Source: Magnaporthiopsis rhizophila (taxonomy: Eukaryota; Ascomycota; Sordariomycetes; Magnaporthales; Magnaporthaceae). From it: a stretch of DNA of 64,000 nt. Both the position numbers and the translations under genes were made by a program. The DNA is taken from contig PYSS01000141.1 in the NCBI GenBank assembly GCA_003049465.1, positions 6,925-70,924 of the forward strand, in the 5' to 3' direction. The notes beneath the pieces are model-generated. The model was not told the origin of the DNA. It saw only the letters and a list, made by a program, of their open reading frames with translations, and did not search any database. This document shows, one piece after another, positions 1 to 12,109 of the stretch (the stretch's first letter is position 1; every line of letters starts with the position of its first letter).

Positions 1-911
1 TTTTTTTTTTTTTTTTTTTTTTTTTTTTTTCCTGCCAATATACCTATCATGCTGTTGTTCCATCTCCGATTGTCTCTCTCATGTGCCAGTCTAGGGCAAA
101 GGGTCTAGTCTGGTCCATTTCCATCTCCCTCGCCTGGCATCGAATCAAAAGGCTCAGGTCTAATGGAATCCACCACAGCAGAGCGGTTTGCACTCCATCC
201 AGCTCGTGTAGGAGTCTGCCGGCTCCAGTGCCGACCGCATCGTGCAGCAGCACGAGACACGCGCGCTCGCGGCATTGGTGCGTGTATGCGAATGCCATGC
301 TGCCCGCCCGCACACAGCCTCCTCTGACCGCCTCGTCTGAAGCTGCAGGGTCGGCTGGCAATGGTGGGGCGACCCAGACCCAGGCCCAGGCCCAGCACGA
401 GGACCTACACTCGTCAGGCAGCGAGTGCCGTTGGTGAGCCTGAGCGAGGCGCCCTGATATGCTGCGGAAAAGAAACATGACTGTCTCCCTCCCCCGCTTG
501 ACACAGGCTAAATGGCGCGGGTAAAAGAGAGAAGAGCCACCCCCAGCCCTGTAAGCGACCCATCGTGTCGACCCGGATCACACGCTTACACACACACCCT
601 CCCTGCGATGTGGCTGTTTTTGGGTTTACTATTATCTGGTTTTCTTTCTGGTTATGGCAGCATTTTGTGAATGGTGGATACAGGGGAAAAAAAAAAGGCA
701 ACAAAAAAAAATCCGGAGTGATATTCGAGTCTCGACAACACGCGGTACGTCGTCGCTCCATGTACGGGGTCCGGATCGGACGAGGTGAGTGTTTCCCCAG
801 GTTTGCGTGACGATCGCGTCAACCGCCATGGAGGGTCCGATGTGCACCACCCCCGCATCAAACAGCCTCGATCGTTTGCCACCTGGCGTTGATCTCTTAT
901 CGGAAACCCGG

Positions 912-953
<42 letters not shown>

Positions 954-3441
954 ACCAGCCGCTACATTTTCTTTTCCGGCATTCAATGCGTAGGAAACAA
1001 AGACCGAGATGGAAAGTATAAAAACGATACCAAATCACCCACTCCATGAGGAATCCTTTCTCGATGTACGGGTCAGGCGTCCCTCCAGCACATCACACCA
1101 CCCCTTTCTCGGGGGCGTAAGATGCCGAATCCGTCAAAAGGGAGGGGCGTATCGGCCGGATAGGAGGATGGGGACGGCAGGGAATGCACCGTCGGTGTGC
1201 AAGGGGTCCCTTCGGGGGGTGGTGTCGTCTTCTCGCTGAGGGGTGGCAGGCAGCCCCCCCTCGATGGCCACACCGGTCCCTGCCGCCCCTTTGTATGGTA
1301 CGGCCGGGCGTGCCGCCGCAACGGTCGCTTCGCTTGAGTGTTGGCCGGCTCGTTTGGGTGACAGGTGCGGAGGGCGTAATATGTATTAGGTAGGTAGGTA
1401 TGTGTGCAGTATCCTCCGGTGCGACGGTAGCAGCCGTTGTTTCGTAACGTGCTGCCTGCCCGCTTCGTTTATGGGCCTCTCAGGATGGACATTTGCCTTG
1501 ATTAGGGGGTGCCCACAAGTCTCATTCTGACATTTGCAAGAACGGGCAGATGTACGATGTAGCTAGCATCTACCAACCCACGGCAATCAAAACTGTCCAT
1601 GCTTGTCAGGGCTGACAAAGATGCAGCCTCCCTCCCTCCTGATGCTTTTTGTTCAGCTGCTGACGGTTACTCATTGTGAGTTCACAATGCTCGATAAAAC
1701 GGCTTCTCTGGGCTGGCTGAAAAGTCGAAGGAGACAGTCACACTAGCCGATGCCCAAACTCCGGGTCGGGTAATGTGCACACTGCGCGCGTGACGCCTCC
1801 TGATGTTTGGAGCTGTAACTCCAGCTTTAGGTTTGTGTACATGCATGCCATGCTTCCGATCTCCTGTATGTAGACCCGGCCTCCCCCACGACAAAAAAGA
1901 CGAGCCCGCATAAAAGGGGACACCAGGTCAACATCCTTTTCACTTGGTAAATTCCCAGCAACACAAAGGCAAAAAAGTAGGAGACTTGACCAAATTATCC
2001 TGTTACTTGTAAGTAGTGTATACTCGTTTTCCTACATGTAAAAAGGGTGTTTTTAACCCTTTTTTTTTTTCTTTTAGTTGTTGCGTTTTGGTAATGCGCC
2101 CGACTGGGGGACATAAATTGCGGGCTCGTTTTTTTTGTCGTGGGGGAGCCGGCTTGGCGGGGCGGGGACACAAGCCCAAGATCAGCGTCATCGAGGTCTG
2201 GTGATTTGGCGACTAGGCGTCTAGGCCTCCCATCGGATCAGTATGTGGCCTCGATTATAACCTCCTAAATCTGCCGTCGCTTGGGGCTGCACCCCCTGTC
2301 TGATGGCCGCATGCGGGCAATCTGCAGCCGATAGGGGAAGAAGCGGGCAGGTGCAGTGCTTTGGTTCCTTTACTAATGGGGAGGCGAGACCTGTCCCCTT
2401 CGAGACGTGCTGCAACCTGTCGCCTCCGCATTTGGATGCCTGTGAACCGCTGGGATTCTTTTCCTGGGTCGCGGGGCCTGGTGTAGTTGCAATTGCACGC
2501 CACCGTTTGCGAGGCAAGACGGAAAGTCGGGACGAGAAGTCTTGTTGGCTCTGGGATTCGAGGACAAGCACTTGACCTCTTTCTTTTTTTTGACAGGTTG
2601 TTGAATTACGGCGGTCTGGCCCGCTGGGCACGCACGCCTTGTCACCTTGAGCCTACGCTGCTCACTCACAATGCTTGCTTCAACGGTTCGCCGTCCCGTT
2701 CTCACCTGCCTCTGGTGGCGCTCCCCGATCGAGGACCACCCCGGTCGCAGGGTGCGCACGCGGGCTGAGACATTCGGCCCGTGGCCCCATGGGGTTGACG
2801 TGGGCGCCAAGCCTGGCCGTAATTAGGTTTCGTGGGCCAACGGCTCGAAACTGATGGTCCGATGAGGAGAAGACCAAAGCGATCTTAGGCTAGAGATGAG
2901 TTCCTCGATAAACGGATAGCATAGAAATCAAATCCCCAAGCGGACAAGGACGCCCGTCATGCTCACTCAGACAGCACCTAAGCGAGATGCACTGTGAGGA
3001 AGCATGACTTGGCCGGGCCTGCAGCCGCATCGGTATGGGCACAACGCCCTCGCCTGCCCAGACCGCCAAGCCGATCGTGATCGCTCCCTGGGCAGGCTGC
3101 AAAGCACGACACCAGGCGTCTTGTGGCCCCAAAAGGGTCCTCCTGCTGCGGCACCGCAAGGGCACTGTTCCACCGCCGACAAAGGCAACGGCTTGGCCAC
3201 ATGAGCGAGCGAACTGCAGAAGCGGCTTGCAGGCTGTCTCATGTGGACCCCTAATGGCGTGGTGTCTAGCTCTCCATTCTCAACACGTGCAGGTCCTCTT
3301 CTAGATCTACAGTGCGTACCAAGACCCCTCTTTTGTCAGACCGCCGTACACGTAAGCGCAGGCTTTCACGGGATTCCGGTGGGCCCGCCACTACCATATG
3401 ACTCTGCCGCCGCCACACCACCTCAACAATCAAAGCGATCA
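1..3441. other. gene-poor stretch, no gene supported
   Basis: No reading frame here has the length, splice structure or recognisable motifs of a real gene. The stretch opens with a run of 30 T at 1-30, holds an (AC)18 microsatellite at 915-950, and has a short TAGGTAGGTA-type motif at 1388-1400. Small ORFs on both strands are Arg/Pro/Ser-rich in the way chance GC-rich ORFs are. Confidence 0.6.
915..950. repeat. (AC)18 microsatellite
   Basis: An uninterrupted AC dinucleotide array of 36 bases lies in intergenic DNA. Confidence 0.95.
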
Positions 3442-3513
3442 TCCGATATGGTGTAGTGGCTAACATCCGGCACTCTCACTGCCGAGCCCGGGGTTCGATT
3501 CCCCGTATCGGAG
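3442..3513 (+). tRNA. tRNA-Glu (anticodon CTC)
   Basis: A full cloverleaf can be drawn without an intron. The 7-bp acceptor stem (3442-3448 with 3506-3512) has discriminator G3513. The anticodon stem CGGCA/TGCCG encloses loop CTCTCAC, which gives anticodon CTC. The T arm carries GGTTCGATTCC, the internal B box for RNA polymerase III. It lies only 3 nt upstream of a tRNA-Lys gene with no T run between, so the two are probably transcribed as one precursor. Confidence 0.95.
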
Positions 3514-3516
3514 TTC

Positions 3517-3601
3517 GCCCGGTTAGCTCAATCGGTAGAGCGTGAGACTCTTAAGACTGCGGTCAATCTCAAGGTTGCGGGTTCGACCCCCGCATCGGGC
3601 T
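3517..3601 (+). tRNA. tRNA-Lys (anticodon CTT), 12-nt intron
   Basis: The acceptor stem pairs 3517-3523 with 3594-3600. The anticodon stem TGAGA/TCTCA flanks loop CTCTTA plus A, which gives anticodon CTT at 3550-3552. A 12-nt insert at about 3554-3565 sits one base 3' of the anticodon, the canonical position of eukaryotic tRNA introns. The T arm has the B box GGTTCGACC. A 17-T run at 3645-3661 follows and would serve as the Pol III terminator for this gene and the adjacent tRNA-Glu. Confidence 0.93.
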
Positions 3602-3644
3602 CAATTCCCGGTGCGCCAGTGATACACTGGTACATCAACCTCTC

Positions 3645-3661
3645 TTTTTTTTTTTTTTTTT
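3645..3661 (+). terminator. Pol III T-run terminator
   Basis: Seventeen consecutive T residues lie 43 nt past the tRNA-Lys gene, with further T-rich sequence after. It is the first T4+ run downstream of the Glu-Lys tRNA pair. Confidence 0.6.
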
Positions 3662-5054
3662 CTTTTTCTCTCTCTCTCTTTATACGTCGTTATTCCATTA
3701 TCCCGTTGCGGTCTCTCATAGGCAAAAGGGCTGTTGATATGTTGTCCTCCCCGCAGCTAGAACACGGCTACAAAAGTGGCTGCTATTAAGGAGTCGACGC
3801 CCGTTCGACTTTAAGCTCCTTCATTATATCAACACCACACAACTCATGTGCTGTTGCCGCACGTCTTCCGCCCAGGCGCATCGCGACCAAACACTGCTTC
3901 AAATTGCTCGAGTGGCAATTGCCACCGTCCTCTCACACCGGTCAAACACTGCGACTCGTGTTGTGGGGAGACATCACACGGCAAAACATGCCGACATGTA
4001 ATACCCGGCCGTAGTTGCATATCCTCTATTCTCATTCCTCGTATTAGTATGGATAGGGCCACCGGTGAAGAAGAAGAAGAAGAAGAAGAAAAAAAAGACC
4101 GATTCTTCGCCAAAATCCCGATGATGCCAAACGTCACCATCCTCGTCGGCCGGTACCAAACACCACTTCCACGCAAAAGAGAGACAGAGACAGGGACCAG
4201 TCTCCCCGCAGTCCCGCCGAGGCCGACTCAAAACGCCGAGGGGAGGCGTGCCGGCAAGCTCTCTCTCGAACACACTCGCGAGTCAGCGTTTGGTGCATTG
4301 GTGTCAGGTGGGCATCAATCCCTCGCCGAGGGATTCAGGACGGGGAAGCGTTTTGACTGCCATGACTGACTGCCCTTGTTTTGGAGTGTCACCTCACTTC
4401 CACACGCCTGGTTGATACTTTTCGATTTTATTTCGTTTATTAAAAAAGTGATTTTTTTTTTTCTCTCTTTGTTTATTCATTTCGTCTTGTCTCTCTCCAC
4501 GCCACGCCTCCTCAACGAATCCTAGAACCTTCCCAGGTTCATCCATGATTGACTACCAAGCTCTTATCCGACGGCGTCTTTTGACGTGACATTCGCCCAC
4601 AAAAAGGTCAGGACGAAACCTGTTATGGGCAAATCGGATCGGAGTGGTTGGTCACGGCGTGGATATCAGGACGCCCGAGAGCACTCAGCAGACACAATTT
4701 GTGAAAAGGGCACCTTTTATTTCGCCGCACCAGGTTGGCGGTCTCAATGCCACGTGGAGAACGGCAGTACAGCGGTATGCACACGCACATGCAGGAACAT
4801 GGAGAGGCCGACAGCCACACCAGTTGGAACGTCCGCCTTTCCGTTTATTCCAAGCAATGACAATTTAAAGCATTACAGTTGGTGCGCCAGAGTTGTGATT
4901 TTCCTGCCTTCCTTTTCTTTTCTTTCTTTTATTTCATTTTTCCTTGCCCTTATGGTATTGGATATGGAGATTGTGGCGTTTCGTGGGTTAAACGGGGGTG
5001 GGAACGAAAGGAAAGAAGAGAATAAAATAAAATAAAATAAAGAAAATGAAAATA

Positions 5055-5185
5055 AATAAAAATAAAAATAAAAATAAAAATAAAAATAAAAATAAAAATA
5101 AAAATAAAAATAAAAATAAAAATAAAAATAAAAATAAAAATAAAAATAAAAATAAAAATAAAAATAAAAATAAAAATAAAAATAC
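5055..5185. repeat. TAAAAA hexanucleotide array
   Basis: About twenty near-perfect tandem copies of TAAAAA, flanked by shorter AAAATA-type repeats on both sides (about 5028-5054 and 5195-5212). On the opposite strand the array reads as Phe-Tyr or Phe-Ile dipeptide ORFs, which are artefacts of the repeat. Confidence 0.95.
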
Positions 5186-6235
5186 AAGAAATGAATAAAA
5201 TAAAATAAAATAATTCTTTCATCTTTTTATCAATTCCTTCCCCTTGTCCCTCCCCTCGCTGTCTTGTCCCAAGTTATTTTATTTTTGTTCCCTGGACGCC
5301 GAAAGCCACGTTTTGTCTGGGTGGATCAGGACCAGGACTTCTCCGAATTGAACACTGGGACACACGCCGAACCCCTGGCAACACTAGTGGAACCGGAAGC
5401 CCTTCCGGCGCCTACCCTGGGTCTGCCGTTCTGTCCCCGCCGCTCCGTAGCTAGGGGAAGATTTTTTCCAGAACGCGACTCGAGTCCCGGCAGGGAGGCT
5501 CTTGGGCGGTCAAGCAATTTCGTCACGGGATGGGGGTGGTTTTCGTCTCTATTTCGTACTCATTCCTTCGTCCTCGACCCGGAGCTATCCGACGCTGCTT
5601 GAAGCCACCGACCAAAGCTGGTAAAAGGCATCACGACAAAAAAGCACGCCGTCTCGACGCCTACCGACGCAAGTGCCATCGTTGTCAGCCAGCCCCCTGT
5701 GCTTAGTATACAGGCAGGCCCAGAAACGAGAGCGTGCAAGCGAGCGCCACGTAAACGAGTTGTGTGGTTCGGCCATGGACTTGCTCGGCAGAACATCAAA
5801 AAAAGGGGCGACAAAAAAGCAAATAACCATCCAGCGGAGCCCGAGGGACTGTGGACGCGGCCATGCTGCAAGCGAGGTCTTATGGCCAAGACGAGACGAG
5901 GCTGGCTCTCGTGCACCCTGTGGATAAGTATCCAGAAGTTGTTTCCCCGGTGAGACGAACTATTTGTCACCTTGACACAAGCAAAATACTTCCGGCCCAA
6001 TATAGGTAGGTAGGTACCTAGGTACATAGGTAACTACCTAGGGGTCTTTCGGCGACCATACCGCCTGCCTTCTCTTTTCTCCTCATGGGAGGTCGGCGTC
6101 GACACGCAAGGATGCGATCCCTTGCTGCCGACGGCTCTTTGATCAGAATGCGGCAAATGGCGGCGCGGGGATCACGATCCAAAATGGTAAGCAAATCGGC
6201 GTGGGAATACGTCCAAGATGTTCAAGGCCACCCAG

Positions 6236-6237
<2 letters not shown>

Positions 6238-6273
<36 letters not shown>

Positions 6274-6302
6274 NTTTTTTTTTTTTTTTTTTTTTTTTTT
6301 TT
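6238..6302. repeat. poly-T tract containing one N
   Basis: A run of about 64 T with a single unresolved base at 6274. The true length is probably unreliable because homopolymers this long are poorly sequenced. Confidence 0.9.
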
Positions 6303-9300
6303 CTTCCTATTTCCCCGGCGAGCATCAGGCGAGCAGGCGGGGCCTCCCCTGGAAAGGCTCGGTGAAGCGAAATGGAAGCAGGATCCACACCACGTGCCCT
6401 GGGATTCTGCGTCGAGGGGGGGAGCACGTGTCAAATGGTAGGTACCTCGCCAGCTTACCATCCTGTCGGGCTCGACGTCATGCCGAAGTCGATCAGTCGC
6501 GCGGTATTTTGTTTACGAGGACATCGAGATCGAGATGGCGCCGTGCCCTTGGACGTCAGCTCGTCTTGATTTTTGGACTCGTCGTGCCGCCAATAAAAAC
6601 AACCTGGCGAGATTAAGCTCTTGAAGACAACACCTGTGTCTCACATGACATCTTTTTTACACTTTCTCCGCTGGCATTCCGCCGGCGTGGGGGGGTTGTT
6701 GTTCCTCGTGATCTTTCCGTTGCTTTTTGTCAGACAAATGCCGACGCATCGAATGCCTGGCTTCGGGGCCGGACATGTTCCCATCTACGGCAGGTACTTG
6801 GGATTGACGTTTTTGACATTGGGTATTGTATTTTTCTTCTTCACTACTACTGGACCTAGCGCGCCTTTTGATCATCCGACTCCCCGAAATAACCACGGCC
6901 TTAGTTCGGCGGGTGGGGAACGACGGGGGGGAAACTTATGGCTGGATAATGGCTGGAAGTCCCTACTTTTGGGAGGCTAAATTCCCTTTGAGGACATGTG
7001 CCTGGGCTGGAGGTCGTCTTCCCTTCTCGCCTTATTGAAAGGATTTCACACCCGCCGCCGGGCCGGTCCAGGGGAACAAACTTCACCGAGTGTGGAGCAC
7101 CTTCTGCCATGGGTTAGAACGGTTGGCATGGGGTTTCAATGATATCCGGAGACCCCTTAGCCATTAATGAAGGAGAGGCACTGGGAGGGGCGTGTGTGAT
7201 GGGGATAGCATGGACCAACTGGCACCGACCTGGCCGACGATCTTTCCGGCCTCGCCGAGGCAGGCATGCGGTGGAGGCTGGAGAAGAGATGAAATGGGAA
7301 TATTTGATTATTGATATTACTGTATTTACCGTTGGGACGAAAAAAGAGCCTGGTTGCGCGCGGATAACAATGTGATCCGGGCCAACTCATCAAGAACGCA
7401 AGAACGGCAAAGTGGCGTCATACTCCGACCCGCAATCCCATGCCAACAACGGCCCTGTTCCTGTTTCTGTCTAGCGGGCTTCCCACTTGTCCTCTACCTG
7501 CGCCTGGCTTGGTTCTGGCCTGGTCTAGCGCCGTTCTAGACGTCAGACTAGGGCAATCGACAGGCACACTTGACGCTGTCGTCTGCCCGCCGACATGCAT
7601 GCGAAGATGGTGCCGACTACGTGTCGAGCCGCCCAGGGAGGTGTGGTGTGTGCCGCAGGTGAGGGCGCGTGTGACACATGAACAAATCAACGACGACATC
7701 GATTTTGCTTTTTTTTTTTTTTTTTTTTTTTTTCACGTTTGGCGGCGTCAACATGCCACTTACCTACTGGTCCAGCTGGGCTTGTTGTTGCTTTGGCCTC
7801 TTTTCTGCTTCAGTTTCTTGGGGGTTAGAGTGCCCCCGCGGGACCCGAGAAATTGAACGAAATGCGTCATGGTCTGCCTGTTCAGGCGTTGCCCAGGACC
7901 CCCAACCACCGACCGCCCAGGCAACGTTCGACGTGAATCCTCCGACGTGAATCCTCCAACGCACGAACTTAACCTGGTGCTTATGTAGGTACATTAAGGT
8001 ATGCCCCTTCCCCGGATCGCCAGGTATTCCCCATCAATGGCTTTTGGGGGCGGCAAGTCTGGCAACCAATCAGAAACGTCAGAAAAGCGCTTGTGACCGC
8101 CATCGTGATTGGTTCCCTGGCCCTGCTTTTTTCCTGTCACTTCTCTGTTTTTAGGTGTTCATGGGGTTGTTTCCTTTTCTTTTATTATGGTTTTACTGCC
8201 GAATCGGAACCTCCCCTAGCTGCCACAATGCGGCAAGGCCGAAGACGCCGTTTGCTTGAAACTATACCTTTCTCCTTGTCGTGGCGTGTGATGTTGATGT
8301 TGGCTTGCGCCTGGAGGGTGTGCGCTTGACAGACCTGATGCACCCGATGGCTGCCGGTGTGACAAAAGTAAAGATGGTGATGTAGGGGGGTGAGAATACC
8401 TGTAGGTACTTTCGCTGGTGAACGAGGCCTTGTGAGTCCTAAGATGGGAAACCGCGCCACATGTTGGCAGCAGGCGGCAATGGTATGCACGCCGTGCCGC
8501 CCCCGGCCCCGGTGCGGCTGTTGATATTGGCGCATCTAGTGCGGTGGTGCAATGAACTTGTCATATCCGTTGCCTAAACGCCGACGTGCCGCCGAGCAGA
8601 TGCGTAGGACTATCCACATTCGACCAGTAGACTTCCAGTTTCCAGTCGTCAGCTTCCCGGAGAGGAAGGGCTGCTGCCCTTTGGAAGTGTCGACGAACGG
8701 GAAGTGCCGAAAGCGGGCGGCATGGGATATTCAAGCTTGAATATGTCGCCCGAGTGATGAGCTCTAGAACGGCCTGTGGTGGCTTCTCTAGCACCGTCTG
8801 GTCGGAGATGCCATCCACAGGACACTTGTCGCGGACTCTCGATGGGAAAGGAGGTCGACCGAGGCCCCTGGGTAGTGCTAGTGGCACTTATCATGTTACT
8901 GGGGCGAAGCCAATCAGTATCACATCTCAATCAGCCTCCACGAGTCCGTAAAATCGCCGCCGAGTCCGACGGCCTGCTTGCCCGCTCCGGCTTGCCCACG
9001 CCATCTTCCTTACTACTTGCCAGCGGGATAGTCACCGAGAACTTGCATTAGCTTCCTCGGCGTCTCCGGGAAGCCTCTTCGTCGTGCGCGAGACGCCGTG
9101 TGAGGCGTCTGGGGATTTCCCAGGCCGTCCATGTCCGCTGCATCACCGAACTTGCCCTTTTCTTCCATTCATTCGTCGAAGCTGTGTATGAACTGGGGAG
9201 AGGTTTGGTCCCAGCAGCATGGCACGCCAAACGGCATACGTGTACTTGCCGGCGAATATGCCCGTGCTCGGGGGCCGGGCACGAAGGCTCCGTATGGGGC

Positions 9301-11417
9301 GTGGGCTGAACTGTCGCGAACGATTTGATGGTTGACCTGGTGCTTAGCGTGGTATTGCTGCCGCTTGCGCTTGAAGCTATCCGGGGAGGTGAAGGAGCAT
9401 GCGACGGAGCCTGAAGTATGAGCCTTTGGGATCCCGATGGCCCAAGACATGAACATCCTGGTCTTTGCGATCCCTTGTATTTGGGAAGGGAAGGTAGTAA
9501 AGGCCTGAGACTCTGTCGAGATGCCCATACACATGGCAAGTTTTAGTTCCTCTCGGGGGGGCAAGGTTTTACGCAGGCCAGAGCCTGTTGCCGGGAAGAG
9601 CAGCTTGTATTGGGATGAGGCCTTGAGTGCCCAGCTGTTACTAGGAGACCTGCGTCCATCTTGGGCATCTCAGGTCCAGCAGCTTCAAGGAGTCGCTTCT
9701 CTAACACAGCGGAGGCACTTCGTGTGAGGCTTATGGGGACGGAAAAGCCCTCCGCTGGGTGGCACGGCCGATGCCACTTGCATGGATACTAGCTGACTTT
9801 GCATCTCCGGCACGGCCCATCATGGAGTGATGACATTTTGTGACAGAGCTGCCGTACCTCGGATGCTATTCGCGACTGTGATATGGCCCTACGCTTAGCC
9901 GACGTACGTACATGGCCAAGTAAATAGTGTCCAGTTTTGTTGAGGGCTGGCTGGTGAGCAAAAGAAGAGACGTTTATATATGTATTCTTGTGCATATCCT
10001 CGGGCTCTCGGCCACAGGCATCCATTCACCTGACGAATCCTGGATATCAATACTTGCTTGTGTCAACGTACGGGTCTCCCAAGACACAGAAGGTTGTCAC
10101 CACCGCCCCGGCAGCTGCGGCTGTAACATGCGCCCACGGACCGAGGCCGGGGCCGACCTCGATGCTCTACTGTTCTCCGGGATCGGTGAAATCATCTGGC
10201 CTGGGGACCCGACCCCGCAGTACCTACAAATATCTTTCTTCCTTTCCCTCTGATACTCGATGGCCAGACAGAGAACTGGGCCGAGGTCTGCAAGGTGGTA
10301 GGTAGCTGGCAGGATAACGGTTGATGGCTGACGTCACGAAGCCATGTATGTTCGGCCCTGCGAGCGTAACCCAGCAAAGGGGGCCCGGGCACGGCTAATG
10401 TTCCGCCGGCGTCAGAAAATCGCCTTCACTATAGCCATGGCCCCTCGCTCGTACATCGCAAAGGTGCCTCGGGCTAAGACGGCCACTTCCTACCTGGACA
10501 GCACTGTACAGTACGTCCTTAAAATCTTCCACGAGCAGCCGAACTTGGGCTGTGAACCCACGTGGCTAGCACAAGGTGAGTGTGACCTTCGTCTGGCGAG
10601 GCTAAGTTTCTTCCTTGTGATGGCCGAGGCAACATGTCCTCCTGTCTCGTGCGGCAGAGCCTCATCACCCTTCCCCCGTCTTCCGCCCGGCGCAGGATTC
10701 AGCAAGGCCGAGGTCACACTAACTAGAGCGGCGGGTAAATCTTATGCATGGAGCCCAGTTTTATATCTTGTGCATCAAGATCAATGTTTCGGGTGGTGGT
10801 GGTACCACATGCCTGGACCCTGATGTTGTGCTACCCAACGAGTATATGACGCAGAACCTGGGTCTTTTATTTACTATGTATCTATCACCCTATCTCAATT
10901 ACGTTGCATGTCTGTCATTACTGCCCCACGGAATGCGAGAAGAACGCAAAAAGAAGACGATATGGCTGACCCATGCTGCGCTGGAGTGGCCCTCCTGTCT
11001 TCTCGTGCTACATGACTGCCCCTTCCCCTTCACGCCTGCTTCGTAGCGGTTGGTTCTGTCCAACGTGGTGCCCAGCCGTCCGAATAAGATCGTCTAGGGG
11101 GCACCGGAAAACTGTCTCCCGCCTTTGAGGTTGACTTCTCTGCCCCAGGGGCAAGGCGAGAAGAAAGATAGTCGACGGCTTCGTACTCGGGGGCTACCTA
11201 CTTAGCTATCCCCTAGAGCCCGGGAGTCCCTTGCAGCCTATAAATCCTGCTCCTTCAACTGTTCTCTTCCGGCGACAATTCCGTTGCCAGCTTCGAGCCT
11301 CCTTGGCTATGATTACCACCAGGACTTGTGCACCTACCCCCCCCTCCTCGCCACCGTCGAGTCAGCTCACGGGAGCTTCTTGGATGGGACAACGTGGGCT
11401 GTGTAGCATCCAACGTG

Positions 11418-11536
11418 GGGCGAATGGTTTAGTGGTATAACGCTTCCTTAGCATCTTGTATGACTCTCGGATGACAATTCCATGAGCTATCGGATCTGAC
11501 TGGAAGAGGTCCGGGGTTCGATTCCCCGTTTGTCCA
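11418..11536 (+). tRNA. tRNA-Ala (anticodon AGC), 47-nt intron
   Basis: The acceptor stem (11418-11424 with 11529-11535) contains a G3:U70 wobble and discriminator A73, the main alanine identity elements. Anticodon stem CTTCC/GGAAG encloses loop TTAGCA+T, giving anticodon AGC at 11450-11452. A 47-nt intron at 11454-11500 interrupts the loop just 3' of A37. The T arm CGGGG-TTCGATT-CCCCG is perfect, and a T5 terminator lies at 11552-11556. The D arm (TGGTTTAGTGGTATAAC) and T arm look more like fungal tRNA-Gly or Glu than a typical tRNA-Ala, so the isotype rests on the anticodon and G3:U70. Confidence 0.85.
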
Positions 11537-12109
11537 GTTTCTACACTTCCCTTTTTGCCTTGCCTACCTGGTGAGTGTTAATCTCCCCTAAAACCTTGGA
11601 ATTTTTTTTCCTCGCCTGTTCCATGCAGGCCAGCTGTCATCTAGTCAGACCACGAGCAACACTGCGAATGGAGATTGCACTTGCCTTTATTTTTCTTGTA
11701 AGCCTGGCCGTCGTCTTCCATGGCAGCTGGGCGAGGGTGGCATCCACGCTCGAGCATTATGGGCCACAAGACAGCAAGGTAAGGTATGGTTCATGAAATG
11801 TCATTGGCTCAATGGCACCGGGGGATGGACGCATTGTGCTCTTCCCAAATCTAGGAAATTCCATGACGACTTCCCTGTCGTGGGCAAGGATAACGAATCT
11901 AAATCTGCGCCGCCTGCTCCCCATGGAACTTGCTTGCCAACACGATACAAACGCCAGTGAAAAGACGGGAGGTAAATGGTACCCAGAGTATAAAATTTTT
12001 ACTTGTTTCGCATTTATGACGGCGCCAACTAAAAGACCTCTTTTTGCATCTACAATATAGAGAGGGAAAGGAGGGGGATATCGGGAATGTGCGTCTAATG
12101 TGGTATCTC
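11537..12109. other. intergenic, no gene seen
   Basis: DNA between tRNA-Ala and the 3' end of KAR2. Apart from the Pol III T5 terminator at 11552-11556 I see nothing. The part next to 12109 is probably KAR2 3' untranslated sequence. Confidence 0.5.

Larger units (their letters stand above)
3602..11417. other. gene-poor, repeat-rich intergenic DNA
   Basis: Nearly 8 kb without a gene I can support. It holds a (GAA)n tract at about 4066-4091, a TAAAAA hexamer array at about 5055-5185, poly-T at 6238-6302 (one N at 6274) and 7709-7733, and a cluster of TAGGTA/TACCTA motifs at 6003-6042. A 14-base direct duplication (GACGTGAATCCTCC) lies at about 7930-7957. ORFs at 9048-9564 (-) and 10441-10823 (+) are the only ones that look even slightly protein-like; see findings. 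Confidence 0.55.

Noticed and set aside
915..950. telomere- or CRISPR-like repeat
   Set aside because: It is a plain AC dinucleotide array. No spaced direct repeats of CRISPR type were seen anywhere in the window, and the DNA is eukaryotic.
4873..5222. Phe-Tyr and Phe-Ile repeat proteins on the minus strand
   Set aside because: They are pure translations of the TAAAAA array.
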